The notes under the pieces are model-generated. The model did not search any database, was not told where the DNA came from, and was given only the letters and a program-made list of their open reading frames with translations. A program made the position numbers and the translations under genes. Source: Dichotomocladium elegans (taxonomy: Eukaryota; Mucoromycota; Mucoromycetes; Mucorales; Lichtheimiaceae). From it: a stretch of DNA of 64,000 bases. Location of the stretch: the NCBI GenBank assembly GCA_025716815.1, contig JAIXMN010000007.1, forward strand, positions 327,501-391,500, given 5' to 3'. Shown here in pieces: positions 45,972-59,202 of this stretch (positions within the stretch are counted from its first letter, which is position 1; each line of letters begins with the position of its first letter).

Positions 45972-47432
45972 ACACCCCCATGCATTGATGTAGATATTAA
46001 CATATACCCTCCACACACACATCCAAAAACAAACAGAAAATAAAACATGACTCCAGATACTCCATGCATTGTATGCGGTGGCAATGAATGCAACACTCGC
46101 TTATAATTATGACTACCCTATGTAGCTTGTATGTACTCCTGAGTCTCATGGACTATGTCACGCTATCTGAAACCTTAAGCACAAAGGGAAACCACTGTAC
46201 AAATACAGACTCTCTTACACAAGTAGTACAATGACATATCTATCAATGACGTGAGTATGCTTTATTTTTTAAATAGTATAGGAGAGCATATCTCTCGTTT
46301 TGTAACTCTCTGCAGAAGGCTCCTCGACAAATCTCTCAAAAGAGGTGACCTTCTATATCGAACGAGTAGGCATGTATGAAGAAAGAACAGGCTGAAAAAC
46401 CGGCACGGATAAAATAAAAGAAAGATAGATACTGTTTTTCGCCTCCTTCATTCCCCAAACCAAGGTGTGTCCAAGAAAGAGAGGAAAAAATAGTTTGTTG
46501 TCAGGGCAGCAAAGTCGAAACTTGTTCCTTGTATTAGCAAAAAGGAGGTAAGCTATAGTACATAGACATTGGGACGCGAGCAGCATATGAACAACATGAA
46601 GACATGTGCGCGCTGTTACATTCATTAATATCCGTTGGTGGCTTGACAGAGGAGGAGGAAGAAGAGGAGAGAGCACACATGGGAGCCGAAAATGAGGCAA
46701 CTGAAAAGCGGCGCCTGTGAAGTGAAAATAAGCCCACCTTTCTGGGGATCTACCTTATGACGCAGCCACACTGCCTACAGAATGCATTGAACGCTAATCT
46801 TGGCTCCACCGCGTCCGTTCGCGCTACGTACGTTTTCGTCCTCATGACTTTTGCCCTGATGGAAATAGATGAAGTGCATCTTCTTTATCCATCGGCGATC
46901 ATAAAGCATTTTTTGATTGAGCGCAACCATAGATTTCCCTTCCTTACGCACTGAAATACAGTACCACGTGGCCGTTCCTTGGAGTCAGCGGTATAAGCCC
47001 CTTCTTTCCCCCCCCGGGACCCCAACACACACCAATGTCATTTTGGAGCACATCCAAGGCACACCCACACCCATACACAACTAACCAACCCAATCAATAA
47101 ATAAACACACCAAGCAGCGATGACCCGTTGTGATAACAAGTGTTCAATCAAACGATACAAACAAGGTTAGTTGATATTGTATGCTTTTCATTCTGCCGCG
47201 GGGTACCGATCTGTTTGATATATTGCCGGGTGTTCTCTCGCCAATAAAGCAAGGATCGAAAACCGAATTCCGCAGTCAAGGCGAGCGTACAGATTTGATC
47301 CAAGTGGGAGTCACATGGGGAGAGGGTTGTCAATATCAACCAAGACACTTGACCATCATGCTGTGATTCTTTTTCTCTTTCTTCGTTTCTCCTTCCCTTT
47401 GTTCCTTCCTACTCTCTTTATTTGCCCTTCTC
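45972..47432. other. About 1.5 kb intergenic region upstream of the F-box gene
   Basis: No gene recognised. A CA-rich, C-run promoter-like stretch lies at 46980-47110. Confidence 0.4.
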
Positions 47433-49156
47433 ATGGTCGAAGCATCAGCTCCTCTCTTTTCAGCAACCATATCACAGCCTATGATCGAAACCCACTTATT
47501 GTCTCCTGTATCGCCACAACCAACGGATTGGATCCTACAGCTCCCGGATGAACTTCAGATAAAGATCCTTGGCCACCTTCCGCCAGTAGATCGGATCCTA
47601 GCTGGAGCGGTACGCAAGAAGAAAGGGGAGAGATATATATCTGTGCACGGACATTGGGGGAGGACTTACGAGCAAAGTGAGCAGGTTTGTCAGAAATGGA
47701 AGCGACTGGCTTTCGACGGCACTCTCTGGGCCTGCACAGATGCCACACCGTTTTATCGCACCATCCCGGCCGATCAACTGCTTCGACTAGGCGTGGCAGC
47801 TGGCAAGTACCTTAGAGTGGCGAACTTCAGGTACAATCCTCTTGGGGATGGACGGGAAAAGAGCAATGTCTTTGTTGATATTGAATCTTGCATTTGTTTA
47901 TTTTCAGAGGATGCATTCAGCTGACCGGGCATGAGTTGCGCACGCTCTCCGACCACTGTCCGAACGTGGATGACCTGAACCTCCGAGACTGCCGAAGCTT
48001 ATCGACACACAGTATTGCCTGCTTTTTGCAAAGCGTAAAAAACCTTCGCACACTCAACCTGTCCGGGCTCGACACCGTCACGAATTCGACGCTTCAGCTG
48101 GTAAGCCAGCTGATGAGGCTCGAGAAGCTCGATATTAGCTGGTGCCGGAATATCTCTGGGAAGGGCGTTCAGGCAATAGGGGCCCATTGTTTCCGCCTGT
48201 CGAGTCTCAAACTCAATGGATGCGCTTTGCTGGACGATACAGCAATGGGTGCGCTGGGCCGGAACCTGCGCCATCTATCCCGTCTGAGCTTGGCCTCCTG
48301 TACAACTTTGACGGATGATATGCTCCTGACCTTCCTGGCATATCAACGCCACCACGGCTGGCCGCTCACACACCTCAATCTTTCGGGATGCGCTCGGCTG
48401 ACGGATGCGTCACTTCGTCATATTGCTGTCCACTGCACATCACCCGATCTTCAGCAGCAGCCGCATTTAACCCATCTTGAGCTGACAGAGTGCGAGCTTC
48501 TCACTGACCAGGGATTCAGCTACCTCGCGCCACGCCTACGCACGTTGGTACACGTCGACCTAGAAGATCTGCCGCAGATCACCGAGATCACCGTTGCGGC
48601 GCTTGCCAACAACGAGCCCAACCTGCGCAAGCTCTGTCTTTCGAATTGCACACAGATATCCGACGATGCTATTGTCCATCTTGTTCTGCACGGCGTCAGT
48701 CGTTGCATCGAACATCTAGAGCTTAATAATTGCACCGTGACCGATCACGCCCTCGAGATGATATCATCCTTTCTTAGAGATCAGCAGGCGCAGCGCAAAA
48801 AATCAACTACACCTGACTCTGGGCTTGAGCTGGGTATCCCGGGCGATCCTGTGCAATCGCTTTACATGGAAGTCCTTGATTGCGCCAGCATCTCTGAGGA
48901 CGGTGTCAAGTCTGCCCTTGCCAAGGCTGGTGTTCTGCTGACGCTCAAGAGCTTTTATTCCTGGCAGGATCAGAACATGGGCATGTCCCGGGATGACAAT
49001 GACGGCGACGATGGCGTGGTCCATTCTCACCGGGTAAGGCGGCCGGCGGTGTCAGCCGCCACAAGCGCGAGGAGAAGGTATAACACCATTGGATTCCATC
49101 GGCGGCGTCCGGAATCTGCAGGGCAGCTTTCTGCGTCGAATTGCGTTATCCTCTAG
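47433..49156 (+). CDS. F-box/leucine-rich-repeat protein (SCF substrate receptor)
   Basis: This is probably a substrate-recognition subunit of an SCF ubiquitin ligase. ATG 47433 (MVEASAPLFSATISQP). The F-box is DWILQLPDELQIKILGHLPP plus, across an intron, ILAGAVCQKWKRLAFDGTLW. A second intron joins VANFR to GCIQLTGHELRTLSDHCPNV. At least nine AMN1/Grr1-type Cys-containing LRRs follow (LRTLNLSGLDTVTNSTLQLV, LEKLDISWCRNISGKGVQAI, LTHLNLSGCARLTDASLRHI and others). A low-complexity Asp/Arg-rich tail ends in SASNCVIL-stop at 49154-49156. The terminal CVIL is a CaaX-like motif (geranylgeranyl type), which would tether it to membranes. Confidence 0.9.
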
Positions 49157-50013
49157 CCACACTTTTCTCTCTCTTTCGGGGCGTGTATGCCCTCTTCTCA
49201 CAGACCATCATTGCTACATATTTCCATCCTCAACATTGAGTTTTGTCTTATCTAATTGTATAGCCGACGTCGTTCCTCGACGCTTAGAAAAAACGGGGCC
49301 TGGATTAAACAAAAATAACTTTATCTTTTTGATCCCCGTCACTCGTTGGGAAGAGAGAGAGAGACAGGTATCATTCCGTAGAGCCTAGATTCTCGCTACA
49401 GCCCCACCAACCAAGCAGACAAAAAAAAAAGAGAGAGTAAGGGTACAAGGCTGAAGATGGACCCAGAGAGGGGGAATGGATATAGACGAGGATGGAAGCA
49501 TGATATCCTTTTACCTAAATGCGTGCACGGCCTCTGCCACGGAAACGGGATCACCCGTTCTCCCTCATTGATCACAACAACCTGCTCCCCCTCCTCATTT
49601 TATTCCTTGCGATATTTTCATTTATTTTCCAACATAAAGTAAACCAAAATAAGGGGTGGGGAGGGACAGAGACACAAGCCGCTTCTCTCTCTCTTTCTCA
49701 GCCCTCTCTCTAGCGATTGAACAAAATGAAAGGATACATTGGGTGTAAAGAAAGAGAAAGAGAGAAAAGAAAGGGCATAAAGATAGGGTGGGGTAAAACT
49801 TGAGCGGTCGGTCGATAAGCAAGAGAAAGTAGTCATCGAGTCTGCCTGGGGATTCTGTGTTTCTTTTGCGTATATGTGTGTGTGTTATTCATGACGATAA
49901 AGAGAGAGAGAGAGAGAAAGAGAAAGAGAGAAAAAACATGCGCCATCACGTTGGTGCATAATTGTTGAAATCCGGGTGATGGGGTGTGTGTGGGGAAACA
50001 TCTTGCTATTGTT
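49157..50013. other. Convergent intergenic region with GA repeats
   Basis: 3' flanks of the F-box gene and SEC4. Contains an A10 run (about 49422) and (GA)n at about 49900-49932. No gene is seen. Confidence 0.5.
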
Positions 50014-51101
<1,088 letters not shown>

Positions 51102-51882
51102 TGTTATGTTCTACAGAAAGGGGTTGGTGGATAAGAGGTAAGGTGGGGGTGGAGGAAAAGAGAGTTGAGAAAGAGGAAGCACAAAAAAATAAAAAGTGCG
51201 TAATGTGTGTGTGAGAGCTGTTGCGTGTGCGTGTGTGAGTTGCGCGCGCGTGTGCATTTTGCAGAGTTGGAACCCCTCCCCACACGCACATACACGCACA
51301 CGGCACCCAGTGCCCTCTCTCCCTCCCTCCCTCGCTCCCTTCCTCCGTCCGAAAACCCGATTCAGGGGAGAATGAAGCGACGTCGGGCTCTGTTGCTTCC
51401 ACCCTATGCAGGGCCCCTCCCCCCAACCCCCATTGCGAACCGCCCCGACGCTGAGAGCTGGTTTTTTTTTTTTTGGAGACCGTCATTATCTCGGACAGTA
51501 AGTTACACTGACACCAGAATTTCGAGCCGTTCGTTCATGTAAATACGTGCTGTACCATGATCCTCATACTGTGGTCCCTTCTCTTCCGGTGGATCCAACA
51601 CAAAAGGTTCCAAAGCCTAAACAAAGCCTCGCGGGGCTGATGGAACACCGTAAACAAGTCGGCTTGACGGGGGTGGATTAGGGTACTACTATTGGCGTTG
51701 GCTTGAACACCTCGCAGTCAACGTCATCCACCCACCTTGGTTTCACTCTTCCATTCGACACAGAGGCGCGCGTCTTGCCCACCCAAAAAAATTTCATTGG
51801 TGTTAAGCTACTTGCTTTGAGCCATCCTCCCCTTTTTATTTCCTTTTGTTATTTTGCAAATCACGCTCCGTTTCTTTGTTCA
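51102..51882. other. Divergent promoter region of SEC4 and CHL1
   Basis: Contains GT/GC-rich alternating tracts (51200-51300), a CCCT-rich stretch and a T12 run (about 51464). No gene is seen. Confidence 0.5.
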
Positions 51883-54800
51883 ATGTCAAAAGACACGATC
51901 GATTTCGGTTTCCCTTATGAGCCTTACCCGATCCAGAATGAATTCATGACAGCATTGTATCATACCCTTTCGGAGGGCAAGATTGGCATTTTTGAGAGCC
52001 CCACAGGCACTGTAAGTCAAGGTGTATGCAGCCCATTGGGCGTATATAATGACATGGTGATCTCAGGGCAAATCGCTCAGTCTGATCTGCGGATCGTTGC
52101 GCTGGCTTCAAGATCATCCTGACGCTGTCAGAAAGAATGGAGCAGACGCGGTCGAACGTAATGTCGCTGCAAGTGGGAGAGGAAGGAGAGAGCGGGAGAA
52201 TGCGATGACTGAAAGAAAGAAAGGGTTTCTGGGAGTACAGCCAACGATAATGACGAACCGGAATGGTTGCGCACATTCCAACGCATCGATCGGGCCGAGG
52301 AACGACGTCAGGACCTCATCAGGGAGCGGCGACAAGCATTACGTGTCCGCATCCACCGGATACAACAGGGCAATGCACGGCATACGGCGGTCCAGTCAAA
52401 TCCTCGCAAGCGGCAGAAAAAGGTACGAACGCGGATGGTATCACTCCTGCAACAACAAGTGATTGAAAAAGAACAGAGCGGAACATCCGATCACGATCTC
52501 CTTCAGCAACATGGAGACGATGAATTCTTGCTGCAGGAATACTATAGCGATCATGAAGAGGACCACGGGGTGAAGGAGAATGGCGTTCTTTCGAAGCAAG
52601 TACGCGAATTGATGGCAAAGTACGTGCGCGATCTTAGGTGCTTGTCATCAAAAAAGATTGACCGTTTCTTGTTGTTTTTTTTTTCTGTCATAGGTTGGAT
52701 GAACCTCCGCTCGCAGGACACCATGATGAGGAGGAAGATTTCGGTCAGAGAAAGGTTTGTGATCAGGGCCTTGTGGAACCATGTCCTGTCGGTCTTACAG
52801 TGAAGGTGTTGCAGATCTTTTATGCCTCAAGAACCCATTCGCAACTATCCCAGTTCGTCCAGGAGGTTCTCAAGACCAAATATGCAAAAGACATCCTGTT
52901 GATCTCTCTCGGATCAAGAAAAAACATGTGCATCCACAAGGATGTTCGAAAACTGAAAAGCGTTCAGCAGATCAATGAAGCATGCCTCGACATGCAGAAA
53001 AGTCAGTGACAAGAGCATCGGAGGGAGCATAACTGACACAAGATGGATTGATGAAAGTGAATGTTTTTTTTTCCTCTTTGTCTCTCCTTACAGGTGATAA
53101 ATCACGATGTCCTCATCTGCCACCCAGGACTGATAAACCTATCTGGGATGATTTTCGGGACCACGCTTTGGTTAGAAACAATACCGTGTCCATCTTTAAA
53201 GAAAACGCCGTGCAATTGATGTGTGATAATAAATGGCAACATAGGCGCAAGTTCGGGATATCGAGGACCTGGTCAAAATGGGCGAGGAGAGGAGCATGTG
53301 TCCCTACTACGGGTCAAGGCATGCGCTGCAACCGGCCGAGGCAGGTGTCACAGGCAGAGCGGATCAGATTTCAACAAGGCCTGAGGGCCTATTCTGACAC
53401 GTTGTATATAGCTTGTCGTGCTCCCATACCAACACCTCCTCCATGGCAACACACGCGAATCACTCGGGATATCTGTAAAGGATAACGTTGTCATTATCGA
53501 CGAAGCACACAATCTCATCGAAACGGTCACGGCGATCCATACCGTCTCGCTCACGCTGGACCAGATACGCAGTGTTCTTTCACAGCTGGCCATGTACCTC
53601 GACAGATACAAATCCCGATTGCTGGGCAAGAATGTCGCTTACATTAAGCAAATCATGACCATTGTCAAGGCTCTTTTGCGGGCACTGCAAACAGGCGCTG
53701 GACAGTCGGATAAAGACCAGGTCTTTGGTGTGAATGAATTTGTTCATATGCTCAACATTGACCACATCAACATGTTCAAAGTCGAAAAGTATCTCAAGGA
53801 GAGCAAGCTCGCCCAGAAACTAAATGGCTTTATAGACAAGGAACAGCAGCAGCAGCAGCAGCAACGGAATGGACTAGCCTTATCCGGGGTGCCAACGCTC
53901 TCCCAAATCGAATCGTTTATCCTGACGCTCACCAACGCAGATAAGGATGGTCGGGTGGTACTGACATATGGAGAGGAAGGACCGCAGATCAAATATATGC
54001 TCCTTAATCCTGCAGAGGTATTCCGACCGATTGTCGAGGAAGCCAAGAGTATCATCCTCGCGGGCGGTACGATGGAGCCTGTAAGTGAGCCGGAGGGGAG
54101 GGGGAGGAGGACCGGGCGGGTGTGCGTTGGGCATGGGGCTGTGGTATGCTATGCTGTGCTGTGCTGCGAAGGAAATCAAGTGCTGATTTGCATGCGTTGT
54201 TGGAATCAGGTCTCTGATTTCATCCGTTATCTTTTTGGGAACGTCTCAGCTGAGCACATCAGTCGACTTTCATGTGGGCACATTATCCCGTCGACGAACA
54301 TGGCTGTCATGAGCATCAACAACGGGCCAACGGGAAAGCCGTTTCTGTTTAACTTTGAAAGTCGCCGTGATTCAAAACTGGTAAGGAGCTGATCCCTAGG
54401 AAGGATGCGTGCATGAAAAATTTTCTGTATAGAACAAAAACCTAAATGCATGCGCACAAACATACGCACGCTATCGTAATTGTGTGATCTTATTGCTTAG
54501 ATGGATGAAGTCGGTTTGGCTTTAGTCAATCTCTGCAATTTGATACCGGACGGGGTGGTATGTTTCTTCCCTAGTTTTTCGTATCTCGAACAGATGTATA
54601 CCCATTGGCAGAACGACGGTCTTCTTGGACGGATCTCCAAAAAGAAGAAGGTAAACGGATGGGAGAATTGGGGGGGGGTTGCGAGGGCTTTCGGAATGGA
54701 ATGAATAAATAAATAAACAATGGATAGATATTCAAAGAGCCGAGGGAGAGCAAGGAGGTTGAGGCGACCCTTACGGAGTATGCAATCCAAATTGACCAGG

Positions 54801-55458
54801 CAAGTAACAACAACCCCAAAAAAAAAGGAGTGGCTAAGGCCGCGTCAGCAGTGTGGGTTAATCTTTCTTGCGTTAGACGGGTGGGGCAATGCTTTTATGT
54901 GTCGTAAACGGCAAAATGTCTGAAGGCATCAATTTCTCAGATCGGCTCGGAAGGTAAGCAAGCGCTTCCCCTATTTATGGGCTTCAGCGTGGGGTGGGAT
55001 GGGGGGTTAGAGAAGGACGAGCGCAATATGAATACTTTTTTTTTTTTCTAGAGGAGTCATCATGATCGGGTTGCCGTTTGCAAATGCTGGCTCCGCAGAG
55101 CTTCAGGAAAAGATGAAATATGCTCGCGACAAGGGAGGTTCGGTAGATGCCGGGAAAGAGTACTATGAAAACCTGTGTATGCGCGGTGTGAATCAGTCTA
55201 TTGGTAAATGTCTAGTGATGATTGATTTAGGCGTTGTGGCTCTCATATATATACCGATATCCTCCTAAAGGCCGAGCCATCCGCCACAGGAACGACTATG
55301 CGACCATTGTGCTGCTGGATCAGCGTTACTCGACGAAGCGCATCCAAACCAAGCTTCCAGATTGGATTCGTGACCGCGTGGAGAAGCATGACAAATTTGG
55401 CAAGGCGCTCGGCGATGTTGCTCGATTCTTTCGGCAATGGAGAGGGCCACAGCAATAA
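51883..55458 (+). CDS. CHL1: Iron-sulphur DNA helicase Chl1/DDX11
   Basis: This is a 5'-3' helicase of the XPD/FANCJ family that promotes sister-chromatid cohesion at forks. ATG 51883 ([21 protein letters not shown]-motif). Walker A is [20 protein letters not shown] across an intron. A family-typical insert carries [20 protein letters not shown]. Motif Ia is [17 protein letters not shown]. The Fe-S cysteines lie in [22 protein letters not shown] and [19 protein letters not shown] and DEAH ([13 protein letters not shown]) follow, then [54 protein letters not shown] and [24 protein letters not shown]. Stop is 55456-55458. About ten introns, two of which (53341-53411 and 54800-54876) are in frame only as GC-AG introns. 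Apparent frame changes are all explained by introns, so the gene looks intact. Confidence 0.94.
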
Positions 55459-57049
55459 ATCAAACGGAACCGGTTCTGCCTCGAACTTTTTCAAGAGATG
55501 CTTCGTTTGTAAGGCTGCTCGGGGGGGTTGTGTGTGTATGTGGGGGGGGGGAGGGTGGAAACGATATTGATGAGTGACTCTCATGGGAGCTGCTTATGTG
55601 TATTTCTATAAAATACTGAAACGCATGATTTTGCTCCGGAAAGGCCGAGGCCCCCTTTGTGTAAAAAAATTTTTTATGTGTGTGTGTGGGGTAAAACCGT
55701 ATGTATTATGTCGGGCGACACGTGTATGATCGTCAACTATAGACCGCAAACGTGTGGATATGTGTGTATCCAAACCGATAACAAGCGCAATGTTGATCAT
55801 TGCTATTTGTCGCCAGCGAGCTCTAAACGAATCAGCTGCCTTCACTTGCTTGTTTTGGCAAGTCTTGAGAGTTCCTGACAGAAACAAGCCGTTTTTGCTT
55901 TGATGGGACGCTCAGCAAGTGCTGCGACTGACCGTGGAAAAAGCTAAAAGGGCGGTTGGGTGTAGAGGGAGATCATCGGTCATCTGACTCGGCTTTTTTT
56001 TAACAAACAAACAACCCAGGAAGTATTATTATAGTTGTTCGGAATAGGGGAACAGCATGCTATTGTAAAACTAAATATACAGAAAAGGTAGATGCTCCAA
56101 ATGCAGGAAGGTTAGGTGTGACGCGCTCTCCAAAAAAAACACACACACACAACAGAAAAGAAAAAGGGCACCCCATCAGGTTACTTTAAAAAAGGTTTGT
56201 TGCTGATCCCAACCCGCAGTTCCAAGTGGCAAAACAGGAACGGTGGCTCTTTAATCTCCAACCAATGAGCATCGGAGGATGGAATGATCGGATAAAGATA
56301 AAGCCATTCTAACAAGGAACGCGGCTGATTATTCGACGTGATATGATTGGACCGATAAGAATTCTTTTTATCTATTGGCCTGGAGGGAAGAGTGGAATGG
56401 GCGGGTTCACTTGGAGGTGGTTATTTTGTTGGGGGGGTGGTGATGAGGAAGGAGGTACGCAATAGCACCCATTTGGTGTCGCTGGGTGTACGTATATGTA
56501 TGTGTATGTGTGCAACATTGAACAAGCTGTCGCGTGGACTTTTTTTTTTTTTTTATATAGTCGAGCTGTCTAATGTATAATGTCTTTTGTTTAATAACCT
56601 TATATACGTACGCGTTTTAAACAAAAAAGGTCGCATCCCACATTTTCTCTCCATCCCATCTCCTCGAATGGTGCTCTTTTGCATATTTCGCCTTGGCAAC
56701 GCGTAAACGGCTTTCTAGCGATTAATGACTCAGAGCTGCACCATTTGAACCTTTTTAGACTCGAGGAACTGCACCAATTAAGCAAGAGAGCCGAGGTTTT
56801 CGGGACAAGGAGAGGACAAAATTGGAAGGAGTCGAGAGGGCGGAGAGGTTTTATTTTATTTTATTTTATTTTTTTGGGGGGAGGGAGGGAGTGGATGGGA
56901 TGGAGAGACGAGAGCGTTTTTGGGGGGGGAGAGGAAGAGGGGGGGACCCATGATTTAAAGTAATCTGTATAAAAGGGACAAGCCGTTTCACTTGACTTCT
57001 TTTTCTCTTCCTATTTGAACTTGTGTGAATAACATCATTCTCTTTCGAC
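55459..57049. other. Intergenic region upstream of the GATA gene
   Basis: Rich in G runs (55520-55560, 56870-56945), T runs and TTTTA repeats (56850-56870). No gene is recognised. Confidence 0.45.
56968..56975 (+). promoter_or_regulatory. TATA box of the GATA-factor gene
   Basis: TATAAAAG, 75 nt upstream of the ATG at 57050, followed by a pyrimidine-rich leader. Confidence 0.6.
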
Positions 57050-58240
57050 ATGATCGAGTCATCAGCCAGCTATTACTTTCCTGACGACAAGTTGGGCCTT
57101 CTGCAACACGAGTTCCCGTCGCCTCCCGACAGCCATGCATTCGCAAGTTCATTTCCATCGCCCACCTGCTCCAATACCTCGTCATTGGACAGTCCGAGCG
57201 CACTCTTTGATCTGAGTACACTCCAGAATCTGCCGATATCTGTGCTTCAGTCCATCTCTGCCTTATACCAGCCCTCGTCCACTGCGGGCCTTTACTTTGA
57301 CGAAAACACACACACTGATATATTTAACACGATGACGACGACTGCTTCTACTGCTACCACAACAACGCCGCCATCTACCATCGTCTCGTCTCCATCCATC
57401 ACTATTCCAGCCAGGACGGTCGCAGAGACAGCAGCCGCATCTCCTCCACTTGCGAAACCCGCAAAGGCACAACGCCCACCCCGCCAGCTCGAGTGTTACA
57501 ACTGCCATGTCACCAAGACACCTCTCTGGCGTCGTACACCCGACCGTGCCCATTCTCTGTGCAACGCTTGTGGGCTCTATTACAAGCAATATGGCACCCA
57601 TCGCCCGCTGCATATTCGACAAAAACAACAACAAGTCCAAGCACAGCCCCAACCGTTGGGCAAAAAGCGGCGGGCAGATGAAGAGGAACAGCAGCAGCAG
57701 CAGCAGGTTGTTTTGCCTTCGCCCACACCGTCATCCATCACTGTCCCATTCTCGACCGCAGGAACAGCAAACATACCAGAAGCAGCAGCATCAGCAGGAG
57801 AAGAAGAAGAAGAAGAAGAAGAAGAAGAAAAAAAAGAAGGAACAAAGCTGCTCCAGTGCAAATATGAAGAACAAGACACCGTGAATGATGACCAGAGCTG
57901 CTCGAATTGCAAGCAGACCAACACGCCGCTGTGGCGTAAGAACGAGCGGGGCGAGTCGGTCTGCAACGCCTGCGGACTCTATGCGCGTCAGCACCAGCGC
58001 GACCGGCCATCCACAATGCACAGACAAAAGGCTCAGAAACGCCGCCGGCAAGATACTTCTTCTTCTTCTTCTGCTACTGTTGTTACTCCTAGCCCGGCCG
58101 ATGAGCGCTTTAACGATTTGCTTGGCAATATGACTCCTGAGCAGATGCAGCGCTTCTTGGTCATCCTGGAGAAGCGGTGCGCTCTGTTGCGGTCCATCCT
58201 CTACGGAGGTGCTGATTTCCAGACCCAACAAAATATATGA
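57050..58240 (+). CDS. GATA-type transcription factor with two zinc fingers
   Basis: This is an intronless 396-residue nuclear regulator (MIESSASYYFPDDKLGLLQH). The N-terminus is Ser/Thr/Pro-rich. Finger 1 (Cys from residue 149) is CYNCHVTKTPLWRRTPDRAH then SLCNACGLYYKQYGTHRPLH, with CX2CX18CX2C. A Gln tract and a long Glu tract (about residues 249-262) follow. Finger 2 (from residue 284) is CSNCKQTNTPLWRKNERGES then VCNACGLYARQHQRDRPSTM, with CX2CX17CX2C and a basic tail QKAQKRRRQ. The C-terminus has a helix NMTPEQMQRFLVILEKRCAL. Two fingers recall SreA/Urbs1 siderophore repressors, but the Cys-rich spacer of that group is absent, so no target is assigned. Confidence 0.93.
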   Translation: MIESSASYYFPDDKLGLLQHEFPSPPDSHAFASSFPSPTCSNTSSLDSPSALFDLSTLQNLPISVLQSISALYQPSSTAGLYFDENTHTDIFNTMTTTASTATTTTPPSTIVSSPSITIPARTVAETAAASPPLAKPAKAQRPPRQLECYNCHVTKTPLWRRTPDRAHSLCNACGLYYKQYGTHRPLHIRQKQQQVQAQPQPLGKKRRADEEEQQQQQQVVLPSPTPSSITVPFSTAGTANIPEAAASAGEEEEEEEEEEKKEGTKLLQCKYEEQDTVNDDQSCSNCKQTNTPLWRKNERGESVCNACGLYARQHQRDRPSTMHRQKAQKRRRQDTSSSSSATVVTPSPADERFNDLLGNMTPEQMQRFLVILEKRCALLRSILYGGADFQTQQNI

Positions 58241-59202
58241 GTATCCACACACATACACGCACCCCTCTCCGCAAATATAACACACAGTCTTTCTCGATAC
58301 ACATATACCCCCCCCCACCTCTCCTCGCATGCTTCTTCTCCTCCAGAAACACACAAAAAAAAAACACGCTCTCCCCTCCCCCCTGTTCTCCTCCGTCAAC
58401 CCACTATAAGCTATGGCTCTTGTTCTTTTTCTCTTTCTATACATGTACAGCCTTATTATTTTGCGACGTATTCTATATATATTTATGGCTTTCATTTCGT
58501 CCTTTTCCTTCTTTCCTCTTCGCTCGAGTTATATTCTTTTTGTCGATATTTCTATATTATATACATATATCATTTCTCAATCTCCGTGTTTTTTTTTGTT
58601 GTTTTTGGATAAAAGAAATGCATGCAATGGCTGGCCACTTGTACAAAAAAAAAATCACTTTTTTGTTATAATTTTTTATGCTCCTTCCATGGGACATGGG
58701 GACTTGAAGAATGACAGATGAGGGTACAGAGTCGAACGCTTTTATTGTCTTTTTTTTTTTTGCCTTGGCCATTGTTTCTTTTTCGAGCCAATTGGCGCTC
58801 AGAATCCACACACACACATACATATATATATTGGACAGCGGTAACTGGGATGAAAATGAAAACTTTACTAATAAGAATGTAATAAGTCGTCCTTTTGAAT
58901 ATCATCGATATCCCGACGGAGGCGGTGTGAGAGGAGAGAGAAAAAAAGTACTTGTACTATGAGAATAGAACACATGTGGATGTCGAGTTTGGGTGTGTAG
59001 GGGGTTCCTCTATAGAGAGATGCGAGTTGACGTGAAGCAGAGTAGAGCAGAGAAAAAAAAAAGAAAGGAAAAAGTTGTACACGCAAGAAGAGGGCGGTTG
59101 GGGGGGGGGAAGAAGAAGAAAAGAAGTAGAAAAGCATGTAAGATGTGGGTAATATTTGGAAGGGTGGGTGTGGAAATGTGTGTGTCTAACGGCCGCCATT
59201 AT
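58241..59202. other. Convergent intergenic region
   Basis: 3' flanks of the GATA gene and the H+-ATPase gene, with many T/A homopolymers and CT/CA-rich stretches. No gene is seen. Confidence 0.5.

Noticed and set aside
52140..52260. Apparent frameshift in CHL1 after the Walker A region
   Set aside because: An intron starting GTAATG at about 52160 and ending at the TACAG before CCAACG restores the frame into [12 protein letters not shown].
57783..57835. Long GAA-rich run in the GATA gene suspected to be an expansion that breaks the frame
   Set aside because: The frame stays open through the Glu tract into the second finger.
58237..58721. Long plus-strand frame rich in Phe and Leu downstream of the GATA gene
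   Set aside because: It arises from T-rich 3' flanking DNA, is low in complexity and has no recognisable domain.
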